The notes: generated by a model not told the origin, from the sequence alone. A stretch of DNA of 64,000 nucleotides from Chryseobacterium sp. KLBC 52 (GCF_003347605.1 NZ_QDFZ01000001.1:62001-126000); one strand, 5' to 3'. Counted from the stretch's first letter, positions 1 to 9,913 are shown. Translations and numbers: made by a program.

Positions 1-1
1 G

Positions 2-682
2 GGAGAATTTGATGAGTTGGAAAGTCCCGAATATGGTAAAGTTTTTGACGCCAGTTATTCCTGGAAATGGATGCATAAATCTGCCGACTATTACAAAAAT
101 AATGAACCTCTTCAGGAATTAAAAGATCTTCTGAGACAGTATTCCAATATCGGAGATACCTCAATGCGAGCCTGGTTTACCACAAATCATGATGAAAACT
201 CGTGGAACGGAACCGAATATGAGAAATATGGAGTGATCACCAAGCCTATGGCAGTATTCTCTGCCACATGGAATGGTGTACCGCTATTATACTCAGGACA
301 GGAACTTCCCAATATGAAGAGATTGGAATTTTTCGAGAAAGATGTTATCAAGTGGACGAATACGTATCAGGTTGCTGATTTCTATAAAACACTATTGGAT
401 TTAAAAGCTTCCAATCCAGCCTTAAGAGGCGGAGATGCTAATGTAACAACCTATCTTCTCAATACGACAGCCAATGATAAAATTCTCGCTTATGTAAGGA
501 AAAATGGAAAAGATGAAGTGCTGGTAGTACTGAACATGTCAAAAGAACCGGTTAATTTCTCCATTGAAGACGACCATCTGTCCGGAACATTCAGAAATAT
601 TTTTGATAAAACAAAAAGAGATTTCAGCAACGGAAAAGACTTCAGTTTCAAAGTTTCTGATTATGCCGTATTTGAAAAATAA
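2..682 (+). CDS. GH13 alpha-amylase family protein, C-terminal part
   Basis: This is the 3' end of a glycoside hydrolase family 13 enzyme; the start lies before the window and the reading frame is open from base 2. The segment FTTNHDENSW matches GH13 conserved region IV, whose His and Asp stabilise the transition state. It is followed by the usual end of the barrel (GVPLLYSGQEL) and by a small C-terminal beta domain ending in YAVFEK. The catalytic nucleophile and acid/base would be encoded upstream and cannot be checked. GH13 enzymes act on alpha-glucan links such as those in starch and maltodextrin. Exact specificity and whether the protein is exported cannot be judged from this part. The family assignment is secure, the substrate is not. 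Confidence 0.85.
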   Translation, partial: GEFDELESPEYGKVFDASYSWKWMHKSADYYKNNEPLQELKDLLRQYSNIGDTSMRAWFTTNHDENSWNGTEYEKYGVITKPMAVFSATWNGVPLLYSGQELPNMKRLEFFEKDVIKWTNTYQVADFYKTLLDLKASNPALRGGDANVTTYLLNTTANDKILAYVRKNGKDEVLVVLNMSKEPVNFSIEDDHLSGTFRNIFDKTKRDFSNGKDFSFKVSDYAVFEK

Positions 683-750
683 AAAGCAATGCCTTTGAAA
701 CTTAGCTTAAACAGTAAATTTTAACAATTTGTCTTTAAAGGTGCTCAATT

Positions 751-799
751 CCCCTCCGCTGGAGGGGTGTCAAAATCTATGATTTTGACGGGGTGGTTT
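751..799. repeat. double-hairpin intergenic repeat
   Basis: Two perfect inverted repeats sit back to back between genes. CCCCTCC (751-757) pairs with GGAGGGG (761-767), and TCAAAATC (770-777) pairs with GATTTTGA (781-788). CGGGGTGGTTT follows. The block is much richer in G+C than its flanks and has no T-tract, so it looks more like a dispersed palindromic element than a simple terminator. Elements of this kind are, to my recollection, common between genes in Chryseobacterium; only one copy is present in this window. Confidence 0.6.
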
Positions 800-828
800 A
801 TCTGCCCGCAATAAAAAACAATCATCCA

Positions 829-1269
829 ATGAACAAACAGGAAATAATCAATATCATAAAAGCAAAAGCGGCAGACAAAATCCGGTATTTTGAAAATCTT
901 ATTGCAGAAACAAGAGCTTCCAACAACGATACGAAAAGCTCAATGGGGGACAAATATGAAACCGGAAGAGAAATGCTTCAGCAGGAAATCAATAATCTGC
1001 AGAGACAGTTGAATGAGGTATTGAACCAGCAGGCTGTTTTGCAAAAAATAACATCTGATCCTTCAGAAAAAGTTCAGAACGGAGCTTTGGTAAAAACCGA
1101 TAAAGGACTCTTTTACGTAGCAGTTTCTATGGGAGAAATTGTTTTTGAAAACCAGAAAATCATGACCGTTTCTGCAGAATCTCCTTTGGTTAAAATCATG
1201 TATAGTAAAAAGGCAGGAGAAAATTTCATTGTCAACACCATTCATCAGACTATTGAAAATATATGGTAA
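829..1269 (+). CDS. small coiled-coil protein with Gre-like layout
   Basis: A 146-residue protein. Residues 1 to about 75 are charged and helical (KIRYFENLIAETRAS, then GREMLQQEINNLQRQLNEVL) and would form a coiled coil. The rest is a short beta-rich domain containing NGALVKTDKGLFYVAVSMG. A helical hairpin followed by a compact beta domain is the layout of GreA/GreB transcript-cleavage factors. Flavobacterial relatives have often carried the name 3-oxoacyl-ACP synthase, which this sequence does not support. The ATG at 829 is preferred over a GTG at 793, because the extra 12 codons would lie in the intergenic repeat. A strong terminator follows, so the gene is probably transcribed alone. The function is inferred from layout only. 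Confidence 0.55.
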   Translation: MNKQEIINIIKAKAADKIRYFENLIAETRASNNDTKSSMGDKYETGREMLQQEINNLQRQLNEVLNQQAVLQKITSDPSEKVQNGALVKTDKGLFYVAVSMGEIVFENQKIMTVSAESPLVKIMYSKKAGENFIVNTIHQTIENIW

Positions 1270-1333
1270 AATTAAGATCTGTTAGATTGCAGATATACAG
1301 TTGTTTAATAGAAAATAAACATTGTCTCTATAA

Positions 1334-1363
1334 AAAGCATTCATAAAAGTGAGTGCTTTTTTT
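1334..1363 (+). terminator. intrinsic terminator
   Basis: AAGCATTCA pairs with TGAGTGCTT (one G-T wobble) around a 6-base loop and is followed directly by a run of T residues. It ends the Gre-like transcript before thyA. Confidence 0.75.
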
Positions 1364-1375
1364 GTTGGTTTTTAC

Positions 1376-1383
1376 TAAATTTG
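1376..1383 (+). promoter_or_regulatory. TAnnTTTG -7 box for thyA
   Basis: TAAATTTG matches the Bacteroidetes -7 element and lies 21 bases before the thyA ATG, just after a terminator. No convincing -33 TTTG is present at the usual distance. Confidence 0.45.
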
Positions 1384-1404
1384 GAACTTAAAATCTCATT
1401 CAAA

Positions 1405-2199
1405 ATGCAAAACTACCTGGATCTTTTACAGCATATTTTAGACAACGGAACTGATAAAACCGACAGAACAGGCACTGGAACAAGAAGTGTTTTCGGTTAT
1501 CAGCTGAGGTATGATCTGTCTAAAGGATTTCCTTTGGTAACCACAAAAAAAGTGCATTTGAAATCCATTATCTATGAATTGCTTTGGTTTCTGAAAGGAG
1601 ATACCAATATTAAGTATCTTAAAGATAACGGAGTAAGCATATGGGATGAATGGGCCAATGAAAATGGAGATCTGGGACCTGTCTACGGAGCGCAGTGGAG
1701 AAGCTGGAGTGGAGCAGACGGAAAAGTGGTAGATCAGATTACAGAAGTAATCGATCAGATCAAAAAAAATCCGGATTCCAGAAGACTGATCGTATCAGCC
1801 TGGAATGTGGCAGAAATTCCTAACATGGCTTTGGCTCCTTGTCACGCTTTATTCCAGTTTTATGTAGCTGATGGTAAATTATCCTTACAGCTATATCAGA
1901 GAAGTGCCGACGTTTTCCTTGGCGTACCCTTCAATATTGCAAGTTATGCACTACTGTTGATGATGGTAGCCCAGGTTTGTGATCTTGAAGTAGGAGATTA
2001 CGTTCACAGTTTTGGAGATGTTCATATCTACAACAATCATTTTGAACAGGTAAACAGACAGCTTGGAAGAGAACCAAAAGCACTTCCTACAATGAAACTG
2101 AATCCTGATGTTAAAGACATTTTTGATTTCAATTTCGAAGACTTTACGTTGGAAAATTATGATCCGCATCCAGGGATCAAAGCTCCTGTAGCGATTTAA
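1405..2199 (+). CDS. thyA: thymidylate synthase
   Basis: Converts dUMP to dTMP using methylene-tetrahydrofolate, in the cytoplasm. At 264 residues it equals the E. coli enzyme. The catalytic cysteine is Cys146 in [12 protein letters not shown]. The phosphate-binding RTGTGTRS segment (residues 21-28) and [20 protein letters not shown] are intact. The ATG at 1405 gives the canonical [12 protein letters not shown] start; an upstream TTG at 1381 would overlap the -7 box. A dihydrofolate reductase gene, often next to thyA, is not adjacent here. The following 225 bases have no gene. Confidence 0.97.
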   Translation: MQNYLDLLQHILDNGTDKTDRTGTGTRSVFGYQLRYDLSKGFPLVTTKKVHLKSIIYELLWFLKGDTNIKYLKDNGVSIWDEWANENGDLGPVYGAQWRSWSGADGKVVDQITEVIDQIKKNPDSRRLIVSAWNVAEIPNMALAPCHALFQFYVADGKLSLQLYQRSADVFLGVPFNIASYALLLMMVAQVCDLEVGDYVHSFGDVHIYNNHFEQVNRQLGREPKALPTMKLNPDVKDIFDFNFEDFTLENYDPHPGIKAPVAI

Positions 2200-2424
2200 T
2201 ATTTTTATATCTTTTTATTTTTTAAATTTACTTCTATTATTTTAACAGTAATAGAAGCATTATCTGTGCTCATAAGTCGGGAAATCAGAATATAAATCCT
2301 TTGGTAGACTTTCTTTTGACAATAGTTTCTTACATTTGAAAGAACAACTCCATCGGATCCTTTTTTGTAAAAGAATCTGTAGACTTGCAGTAAATCATAA
2401 ATACCAAATGCTTAAGAACAAATT

Positions 2425-2643
2425 ATGAAGTATTTAAAAATTAATATAGAAGACAAGGCAGATATGGAAGCATTGAAAAACGCAGTACTTCAATTGAAAG
2501 GTGTAGCATCCGCAGAAATAGTGGATGACGAAAATCCGGAAAGTGAACTCAAAAAAGCCTTCGCAAAAACGAAAGAACAGCTTAAAACAGGTGACTATGA
2601 AACATTAGTCAATGATATTTTCGACATTATCATCAAAAAATAA
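2425..2643 (+). CDS. small acidic protein of unknown function
   Basis: A 72-residue cytoplasmic protein that I do not recognise. The first half (MKYLKINIEDKADMEALKNAVLQLKGVASAEIVDD) alternates strand-helix-strand like half of a ferredoxin-like fold. The second half is a charged helix (ELKKAFAKTKEQLKTGDYETLVNDIF). There is no signal peptide, membrane segment or cysteine. The layout recalls small antidote or accessory proteins, but no toxin-like partner lies beside it. The M1 peptidase gene starts 25 bases downstream, so the two may share a transcript. Confidence 0.7.
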   Translation: MKYLKINIEDKADMEALKNAVLQLKGVASAEIVDDENPESELKKAFAKTKEQLKTGDYETLVNDIFDIIIKK

Positions 2644-2668
2644 TTCTAAAAAATAATAAAGTAGACCG

Positions 2669-5179
2669 ATGAGAAAGGCCATTTTATCAATTGCTATACT
2701 TGGAATTTTATTTTCCGCCAATGTATCAGCACAAACTGAAACTTCAGGAAGGGAAAAAGTGTACAGAGCTACCCACACTAAAGTAACAGAACTTAAACAC
2801 ACCAAGCTAAAAGTAAATTTTGATTATCAGAAAGAACAGATGAACGGGGAAGAATGGCTTACTGCCTCTCCTTACTTCTATGCAACCAACGAGCTTACTC
2901 TTGATGCAAAAGGAATGCTGATTCATGAAGTGGCTCTTGATAACAGTGGCAAAAAATCTCCTTTAAAATACGAATACAAAGACGATATTCTAAAAATTAC
3001 TCTGGATAAAACCTATCAGAGAAACCAGGATTATACCGTTTACATCAAATACACCTCCCGCCCGAATGAAGTGAAACAGGAAGGAAGTATGGCGATCAAT
3101 GATGCAAAAGGATTGTATTTTATTAATGCTCAGGGAACAGAACCGGATAAGCCTACACAAATCTGGACACAGGGAGAAACCGAATCTTCTTCCGCATGGT
3201 TCCCAACAATTGATAAACCCAACCAAAAGACTACACAGGAAATCTATATGACAGTTCCTGATAAATATGTTACCCTTTCCAATGGTCTTATGAAAGATTC
3301 AAAAAAAGAATCGAACGGACTCAGAACAGATCACTGGGTGATGGATAAAAGACATTCTACCTATCTTTTCTTTATGGGTGTAGGAGAGTATGCAGTGGTA
3401 AAAGACAAATGGAAAAATATTCCGGTTGATTATTATATCGAAAAAGAATACGAACCCTATGCCAGGCAGATCTACGGAAATACTCCGGAAATGATCGACT
3501 TTTTCTCCAAAAAACTGAACTATGATTATCCATGGGCAAAATATGCTCAGATTTCAGGAAGAGATTATGTAAGTGGTGCGATGGAAAATACCACAGCCAC
3601 ACTTCATGGAAGCGATATCCTTCAGAAACCGGGACAACTTATTGATGAAAATACCTGGGAAGATACCATTGCTCACGAATTGTTTCACCATTGGTTTGGA
3701 GACCTGGTAACTGCAGAAAGCTGGAGTAATCTTACCGTGAATGAATCTTTTGCCAACTATTCCGAATACCTTTGGAATGAATACAAGTACGGAAAAGATC
3801 AGGCAGATTATCACCTGATGACTGATGTGAATAACTATCTTCACAACCCGGGCGATTTTAATAAAAACCTGGTGAGATTCAACTATGAATCCCGTGAAGA
3901 TGTTTTTGATCTGGTAACCTATCAGAAAGGAGGTGGCATTTTAAATATGCTGAGAAATTATCTGGGAGATGACGCTTTCTTTGCCGGAATGAACGATTAC
4001 CTGAAAACCAATGAATACCAAAATGCTGAAGCCCACCAATTAAGACTCTCTTTTGAAAAAGTTTCCGGGAAAGACTTAAACTGGTTCTTTAATCAATGGT
4101 ATTTTGGAAGCGGAAACCCAAAGATTAATTATTCATCCACCTTTGAGCCGGTAAAAAAACAGGTTGCTGTAACCATTAATCAAACTCAGGAAAAACCATT
4201 TGAATTTCCTCTGGCAATAGATGTATACGATAACGGAAAACCTAAAAGATATAATGTCTGGGTAAATGCAGAAGCTAAAAATACTTTCAGTTTTGATGTT
4301 TCCAAGGCTCCGGATCTTATCAATATCAATGCGGACGGAGTTTTACTGGCTGATATTACAGATACTAAAACCCCGGAACAGAACCTGATGCAGTTTACCA
4401 ATTCCAAAGAATTCAAAAGCAGATACCTGGCCTTAAACGGAATTAAAGATCAGGCCGGAAAAAGTCCTGCCGCTGTAAAATTATTGGCTGCCGCATTAAA
4501 AGATCCTTTCTTCAGAGTCAGAATAAAAGCATTAAACTTAATAGACCTTACTAATCCTGAACAAATGAAAGCATTGGGTGCTGAAGTGGAAAAAATGGCT
4601 TCCAATGATCCGAAAACGTTAACTCAGGCTGCGGCTATTGCGGCTTTAGGAAAAACAAAAGACAAAAAATACCTTCCTTTATTTGAAAAAGGATCGACTG
4701 CAGTTTCTAATGCTGTAAAAGGTAGTTCAATGGGAGCACTTCTTTCTATTGATCCGTCAAGAGCCGGCACTCTGGCTGATAAAATTGATATGAAGGGAGC
4801 TTCAGAAGAATTGCAGGCACAATTACTGCCCATTATTGTGAAAAACAAAATTACTTCCCAGATAGAAAATATTGCACCTCTTGTTACCTTTTATCCTTTT
4901 ATTAAATTCCAGAATCCGGAATTGGGAAAAGCAGCTGAAGATGGTTTCAACTGGATCATGACCTCAGATAATCTGAAAGCAACAGAAAGCGTTACAAAAA
5001 TAGCAGGATATGCCAAAAATCAGATGGCAGGCAATCCGCAAGCTAAAATGATGATGGTTCAGATGCTGAAAGATGGTTTGAGCAAAAAAATGGAACTGCT
5101 GAAACAGAATCCACAAAATGCAGCAAGTATCAACAAACAGATCGATGTCATTAATAAAGCTATTGAAAATTATAAGTAA
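2669..5179 (+). CDS. M1 family metallopeptidase (aminopeptidase N-like)
   Basis: A zinc aminopeptidase that removes N-terminal residues from peptides. Residues 1-21 form a Sec signal peptide (ending VSAQ), so it acts in the periplasm or at the surface. The substrate-recognition motif GAMEN is at 303-307. The zinc site HELFH is at 336-340, with the third ligand Glu359 in NLTVNE, i.e. HExxH-x18-E. After the catalytic region comes a long helical C-terminal part, probably HEAT-like repeats (from about 580), typical of the family. Length 836 is normal for this group. A strong hairpin terminator follows. Specificity cannot be read from the sequence. Confidence 0.93.
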   Translation: MRKAILSIAILGILFSANVSAQTETSGREKVYRATHTKVTELKHTKLKVNFDYQKEQMNGEEWLTASPYFYATNELTLDAKGMLIHEVALDNSGKKSPLKYEYKDDILKITLDKTYQRNQDYTVYIKYTSRPNEVKQEGSMAINDAKGLYFINAQGTEPDKPTQIWTQGETESSSAWFPTIDKPNQKTTQEIYMTVPDKYVTLSNGLMKDSKKESNGLRTDHWVMDKRHSTYLFFMGVGEYAVVKDKWKNIPVDYYIEKEYEPYARQIYGNTPEMIDFFSKKLNYDYPWAKYAQISGRDYVSGAMENTTATLHGSDILQKPGQLIDENTWEDTIAHELFHHWFGDLVTAESWSNLTVNESFANYSEYLWNEYKYGKDQADYHLMTDVNNYLHNPGDFNKNLVRFNYESREDVFDLVTYQKGGGILNMLRNYLGDDAFFAGMNDYLKTNEYQNAEAHQLRLSFEKVSGKDLNWFFNQWYFGSGNPKINYSSTFEPVKKQVAVTINQTQEKPFEFPLAIDVYDNGKPKRYNVWVNAEAKNTFSFDVSKAPDLININADGVLLADITDTKTPEQNLMQFTNSKEFKSRYLALNGIKDQAGKSPAAVKLLAAALKDPFFRVRIKALNLIDLTNPEQMKALGAEVEKMASNDPKTLTQAAAIAALGKTKDKKYLPLFEKGSTAVSNAVKGSSMGALLSIDPSRAGTLADKIDMKGASEELQAQLLPIIVKNKITSQIENIAPLVTFYPFIKFQNPELGKAAEDGFNWIMTSDNLKATESVTKIAGYAKNQMAGNPQAKMMMVQMLKDGLSKKMELLKQNPQNAASINKQIDVINKAIENYK

Positions 5180-5186
5180 ATAAATG

Positions 5187-5213
5187 AAGCCGGCAGATTT
5201 GCCGGCTTTCTTT
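5187..5213 (+). terminator. intrinsic terminator after the M1 peptidase
   Basis: AAGCCGGCA (5187-5195) pairs perfectly with TGCCGGCTT (5200-5208) across a GATT loop, followed by a T-rich tail. Confidence 0.85.
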
Positions 5214-5349
5214 TGATCATGAAGTGTATATAAATTATTGGATTATCGTTTTTAAATACATTGGTTTTTAACGATGTTGCAAAAATTAGCATTTTTTACC
5301 ACTGTTTTTTGCATTATCTTTCATAAATTCGTTTAAAATTTAGACAATT

Positions 5350-6678
5350 ATGAGTTTTGGAATTGAAGCAGCGGGGTATTATGTGCCTGGTTTATATTTG
5401 GAAATTAAGGATTTAGCAGAAAAAAGAGGAATAGAACCGGCAAAATTGGAAAAAGGCTTAGGTCTTCATAAAATGGGACTTTCTGATGTTCACGAAGACG
5501 CTGCTACTTTTGCAGCAGAAGCATTACTGAAGCTTATAAAAGACTATCAAATCAATCCTGAAGAAATAGCAAGAGTATACCTGGGAACAGAAAGCGCTGT
5601 TGACGCTGCAAAACCTACAGCTTCCTATGCTGTACAAATGGTAGAAAAAGTTTTGGAAGAAGAATTTGGAACAAGATGCTTCAGAAACTGTGACGTACTT
5701 GATATGACTTTTGCCTGTGTAGGAGGAGTAGATGCATTGCATAACGCTCTGGATTTTGTAAGAGTAAATCCAGATAAAAAAGCAGTAGTCATTGCCAGTG
5801 ATTATGCAAAATATGAATTGGCTTCTTCAGGAGAATACACGCAGGGAGGAGGCGCTGTTGCTCTGTTGGTTTCGTCAAAACCCGATCTTCTTGAAATAGA
5901 AAATAACTGGGGAGTTGCTTCAGAAAGTGTCTTCGATTTTTTCAAACCGAGAAGATCATATAATAAAGAAGATTTGAATGGAGCTCCGGAAGCCTATCCT
6001 GACAAGATTGAAATTTTCACGGATGAACCTGTTTTTGACGGACAATATTCTAACCAGTGCTATCAGGATAGAATAAAAGAAGCTTATCATCATTATAAAG
6101 AAATAACCGGACAGGAAAAGCCCTACGAAAACTGGCAGTATATTATTTTCCATCTTCCTTATGCCTTCCATGGGAAAAGGGTTTTTACAGAAATCTATAG
6201 CCTTGAGAACGGTCTTTCCTACGAAACAGCAGATGAACAAAAAGCTGTTGCTAAATCAGAAAACTATCTGAAACTTATTAATGATAAGATAGAAAAAACA
6301 CAGAGAGCTTCTTCTGAGATAGGAAATATGTACACCGCTTCTATTTTTATGGCATTTCTTTCCGCATTAGAAACATCTTTTAACGAAAATGAAGATCTTT
6401 CTGGAAAAGAAATTGGTTTTGTAGGTTATGGAAGTGGTTCAAAATCAAAAGTATTTGCTGGAAAAGTTTCTGCGAACTGGAGAAAGGTAGCAGAAAAATG
6501 GAATTTGTTTGAAAGTTTGGCTCAAAGAACAGCAGTAAACTTTGAAACTTATGAAAAACTTCACAGAAAGCAATTGAAAGAATCTGTAAACAGTAATTAT
6601 AAAGGTTTTGGGCTTGATTCTATTGAAGAGAAAAATCCGGTTTTAATCGGGGCAAGATACTATAGCTTTAAGAAGTAG
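5350..6678 (+). CDS. hydroxymethylglutaryl-CoA synthase family protein
   Basis: Predicted to condense acetyl-CoA with acetoacetyl-CoA to HMG-CoA, the entry step of the mevalonate route to isoprenoids, in the cytoplasm. The thiolase fold is visible. The nucleophile is Cys123 in DMTFACVGGVDAL, and Glu81 in LGTESAVDAAKPTASY matches the general base of known HMG-CoA synthases. GYGSGSKSKVFAG near residue 360 is the usual glycine-rich end. At 442 residues it is longer than most bacterial MvaS proteins (about 390) and nearer the eukaryotic type. No other mevalonate gene lies nearby, so a related acyl-condensing role is possible. It is monocistronic, bounded by terminators on both sides. Confidence 0.8.
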   Translation: MSFGIEAAGYYVPGLYLEIKDLAEKRGIEPAKLEKGLGLHKMGLSDVHEDAATFAAEALLKLIKDYQINPEEIARVYLGTESAVDAAKPTASYAVQMVEKVLEEEFGTRCFRNCDVLDMTFACVGGVDALHNALDFVRVNPDKKAVVIASDYAKYELASSGEYTQGGGAVALLVSSKPDLLEIENNWGVASESVFDFFKPRRSYNKEDLNGAPEAYPDKIEIFTDEPVFDGQYSNQCYQDRIKEAYHHYKEITGQEKPYENWQYIIFHLPYAFHGKRVFTEIYSLENGLSYETADEQKAVAKSENYLKLINDKIEKTQRASSEIGNMYTASIFMAFLSALETSFNENEDLSGKEIGFVGYGSGSKSKVFAGKVSANWRKVAEKWNLFESLAQRTAVNFETYEKLHRKQLKESVNSNYKGFGLDSIEEKNPVLIGARYYSFKK

Positions 6679-6693
6679 TAGTTTACTATATAT

Positions 6694-6732
6694 AAAAGAA
6701 AGCACCTCAAAATTTGAGGTGCTTTCTTTTTG
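6694..6732 (+). terminator. strong hairpin terminator
   Basis: An almost loopless perfect inverted repeat: AAAGAAAGCACCTCAAA faces TTTGAGGTGCTTTCTTT, followed by T residues. It ends the HMG-CoA synthase transcript. Confidence 0.9.
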
Positions 6733-7078
6733 GGAATATTTTTTATGTCATATTTTTATCATTTTGATACTTTTATGCGAATTTGTATTGCTTGATTTTG
6801 AATTTTTTTAAGATATTTTTTTTATTCTGTTAATTTTTTGTGCTGTTTTTTTTGATAAAGTTAAACCTTGTGGTTTTTTTTTCACTTGTTAAAATATAGT
6901 CAAATGTCTATTCTGATTTATTTTTTTAATTAATAATAATAATTCCCAATCTGGGCTGGCATTTATTTGTCTTTATTAAGAATTAAATATTTTTTAAGGT
7001 ATTGTATTACAGTGTTTTGTGAGTTGAATCTGTTAAGGATTATTAACATATTTGCTCAGGATATTAAAAACTGTTAAT
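6733..7078 (+). promoter_or_regulatory. AT-rich leader and promoter of the first susC
   Basis: This 346-base stretch holds no gene and is very AT-rich. Near its end TTG (7024-7026), a 20-base spacer and CATATTTG (7047-7054) resemble the Bacteroidetes -33/-7 promoter. The last part reads ATATTAAAAACTGTTAAT directly before ATG 7079 and is nearly the same as the leader of the second susC at 12024. No Shine-Dalgarno sequence is present. The part from 6733 to 7020 shows nothing I can name. Confidence 0.5.
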
Positions 7079-9913
7079 ATGAATGTGAAATCATGCGTAC
7101 TAAGTGCCGGAGCTTTGTTCTTTATAGGACAGATAGTTGCGGGACAAAAATTGAAAAAGGATACTGTAAAAGTAAGAGATATTGATGAAGTGATTGTTCT
7201 TGGTTATAGGAGTATGACCAAGAAGAACGCTGCAACTTCAGTAGCTACCATTGACAGCAAAACTATAGAAAACAGGCCAAACGCCAATGTGATGAATATT
7301 ATACAGGGACAGTTGGCCGGAGTAAATGTTACAGCGAGCACAGGGCAGCCTGGTGCAAAACCTACGGTTGTTATTAGAGGAGTAGGTACATATAGTGGTA
7401 ATTCAGACCCTCTATATGTGATAGATGGGTTTCCTTCCAACAGTGATAATTTTAGGTCAATTAATCCCAATGACATTGATACATTTTCTGTATTGAAAGA
7501 CGCAGCCGCTATTGCGGAATATGGATCTCGAGGATCAAATGGAGTTATATTGATCACTACTAAAAAAGGTAAATTTAACCAAAATATGCGTGTCAGGTAT
7601 AGCAATCAGTTTGGTATTTCATTTTTACAAGATCCGAAATACAATCTTTCTGACTCTAAGGAATTTTTAAGTCTTCAAAAAATATATGGAGTAGGTGCTG
7701 GGGCTAAAATGACTGATGAGCAGATTGCAAGCTATAATATAAACACTGATTGGAAGAAAGTTTTCTTTAGGCCTGCTATTACTCAGAGCCATGACTTATC
7801 ATTAGAATCTGGGGGAAGAAATATCAATTCATATACATCTATTGGTTATCTCGAAAATGAGGGAATTTTAAGAACAACTGGATTAAAGAGATTTACCGTA
7901 AGAAATAATATTAATGGCAAGAGTGAGAATGAACGCTTTAAGTACTCTTTGGTAACAGGGTTAGGTTTTTCAAAAAATAATGAAGCTATTCTTGATGCAG
8001 GAGCTGTTAACAGGAATTTTATTTTAGGTGCATACCGTTCTGCTCCATATTTATCTCCTGATTTATACCAAAATGGACAACAATTGTTTGATTTATATAG
8101 TAAAGATGGAACATTGTTATATACTCCTTTAATGCTAATGGATAAGTTAGTGAATTATAATAATCTTACAGAGGAAATGAGACTGGATATGGCTGCTAAT
8201 TTATCTTATAAAATTACAAATGATTTAACAGCGAAAGCGAGAACGTCCGGACAGTATCTTAATACTTGGTTTAATCAGGCAGAATATCCACTTTCTTTTA
8301 ATGCATTTTTATTTAAAGGAGCACAGGAGTTTTCAGGTTTTGAAGACATGAACCAAAGACGCGAGTTTTTATTTAATAATCTATGGCAACTTGAATATTT
8401 CAAAGCATTTGGAAAGCATACTTTTACTCTTCAGGGAAATGCAGAATATAACTATTCGCAGCTTAATACTAATAATAACAGACAGAAAGGCCTGGACCCC
8501 AAAACTTTTGTTCCTGGAACGGGATCCGGATATATTGCAGACACCTCAAATAATGATTTTTATGTTTCAGCAACAAGTGCTTCAAAGTTAAAATGGGCCA
8601 TGATCTCATATTTTGCATCTTTAGATTATGATTTTAGTAAGAAGTATGGAATTACCGGAGTTCTTAGGAGAGATGGAACCAATAGATTTTTTGGAGATAA
8701 ACAATGGGGTACTTTTTGGTCTGTAGGAGGGAGATGGAATATAGATGAAGAAGAGTTTATGCAAAACGTAAAATTTGTAGATGCATTTAAAATTCGGGCA
8801 TCTTATGGAACACAAGGTAACCAGAGAATTGTTGATGGAAGTATTTATGCTGGATTAAATCCTCCTGCATATACTAATATATATTCTGTAACCAATAACA
8901 CATATAACGGAAACCAAGGGTATGCTATCGCTTTTGGTGATAAAGAGTTGAGATGGGAAACAACAAAGCAGTACAATATTGGATCCGACTTTGAATTCTT
9001 TAAAAGGATACTAAGAGGGTCGTTTGATTATTATGTGAAAGATACTCATGATTTATACTTGCCTGATCCGACAGCACCAGTGTCAGGTACTTTAAGTATT
9101 GTGAGAAATACGGACGTTGTTTTACAAAATAAAGGTATTGAACTAAATCTGGCGTATGACGTAATAAGAAATAAAGAAAACGATATTTCACTAACTTTTA
9201 GGGTAAACGGGTCAATCAATAATCAAAAGATAAGTGGCATTCAATCCGGTAATGGCAGGATAACTGACGGGCTGGTAGTAACTGAGAATGGAGGTCTTCT
9301 TAGAGAATATTTTTTGTATAAATATTTAGGGGTAAATCCTTCTGATGGTAATTTATTGTTTGAAGATGCTGATGGAAACCCTACAGAAAGTCCTAAGGAT
9401 TCTGACAGAAAACGTATGGGAGTTAATAAATTACCAAAATATCAGGGAGGTTTTGGATTTGATTTTAGCTACAAAAACTTTTTTGTTTCGTCTACTTTTA
9501 CATTTGTTGCTAAGCTGAAGCGCATTGATGGTGATATGTCTGATATATATAATCCTAATAATTTAGCTTCGTTTAACGTAGATCGGGATCTTTTAAATGC
9601 ATGGACAACTACCAATACAAATACGGACGTGCCTTCTTTAAAAGCTGCTAATGTTGGATTGCAGGGAAATTCAGATAGATTTCTTGTAGATGCATCTTAT
9701 CTCAGACTGAGAAATGTTCAGTTAGGATACAGAATTCCTAAAAGATTTCTGAAGGGCACCTTTATCAGTGATATGTCATTTACATTACAAGGCGAAAATC
9801 TATTGACCTTTACAAAATGGCGAGGCTATGATGTGGAAAGTCCAAACGGATCCGATCAACAGAGGTATCCTTCGCCTCGAGTTGTCACGTTTGGTTTTGA
9901 CGTTAAATTCTAG
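7079..9913 (+). CDS. SusC/RagA family TonB-dependent outer-membrane receptor
   Basis: An outer-membrane barrel that imports large ligands together with the SusD-like lipoprotein encoded 24 bases downstream, using TonB energy. The ATG at 7079 gives the signal peptide MNVKSCVLSAGALFFIGQIV; a TTG at 7052 would add nine residues encoded in the leader. The plug follows: IDEVIVLGY (TonB-box-like), QGQLAGVNV, VIRGVG, DPLYVIDGF, ILKDAAAIAEYGSRGSNGVI. The remaining 780 or so residues are barrel strands with a terminal Phe (FGFDVKF). The N-terminal carboxypeptidase-like domain found in many SusC proteins is absent. To the eye its codon use is more AT-rich and less polished than that of the second susC. 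The ligand is unknown; no enzyme gene accompanies the pair. Confidence 0.95.
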   Translation: MNVKSCVLSAGALFFIGQIVAGQKLKKDTVKVRDIDEVIVLGYRSMTKKNAATSVATIDSKTIENRPNANVMNIIQGQLAGVNVTASTGQPGAKPTVVIRGVGTYSGNSDPLYVIDGFPSNSDNFRSINPNDIDTFSVLKDAAAIAEYGSRGSNGVILITTKKGKFNQNMRVRYSNQFGISFLQDPKYNLSDSKEFLSLQKIYGVGAGAKMTDEQIASYNINTDWKKVFFRPAITQSHDLSLESGGRNINSYTSIGYLENEGILRTTGLKRFTVRNNINGKSENERFKYSLVTGLGFSKNNEAILDAGAVNRNFILGAYRSAPYLSPDLYQNGQQLFDLYSKDGTLLYTPLMLMDKLVNYNNLTEEMRLDMAANLSYKITNDLTAKARTSGQYLNTWFNQAEYPLSFNAFLFKGAQEFSGFEDMNQRREFLFNNLWQLEYFKAFGKHTFTLQGNAEYNYSQLNTNNNRQKGLDPKTFVPGTGSGYIADTSNNDFYVSATSASKLKWAMISYFASLDYDFSKKYGITGVLRRDGTNRFFGDKQWGTFWSVGGRWNIDEEEFMQNVKFVDAFKIRASYGTQGNQRIVDGSIYAGLNPPAYTNIYSVTNNTYNGNQGYAIAFGDKELRWETTKQYNIGSDFEFFKRILRGSFDYYVKDTHDLYLPDPTAPVSGTLSIVRNTDVVLQNKGIELNLAYDVIRNKENDISLTFRVNGSINNQKISGIQSGNGRITDGLVVTENGGLLREYFLYKYLGVNPSDGNLLFEDADGNPTESPKDSDRKRMGVNKLPKYQGGFGFDFSYKNFFVSSTFTFVAKLKRIDGDMSDIYNPNNLASFNVDRDLLNAWTTTNTNTDVPSLKAANVGLQGNSDRFLVDASYLRLRNVQLGYRIPKRFLKGTFISDMSFTLQGENLLTFTKWRGYDVESPNGSDQQRYPSPRVVTFGFDVKF

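Noticed and set aside
793-828. GTG start for the Gre-like protein
   Set aside because: The added codons lie in or next to the palindromic intergenic repeat; the ATG at 829 begins a natural helix.
8391-8591. Alternative-frame ORFs inside the large receptor genes
   Set aside because: They overlap strongly supported SusC frames and have no recognisable features.
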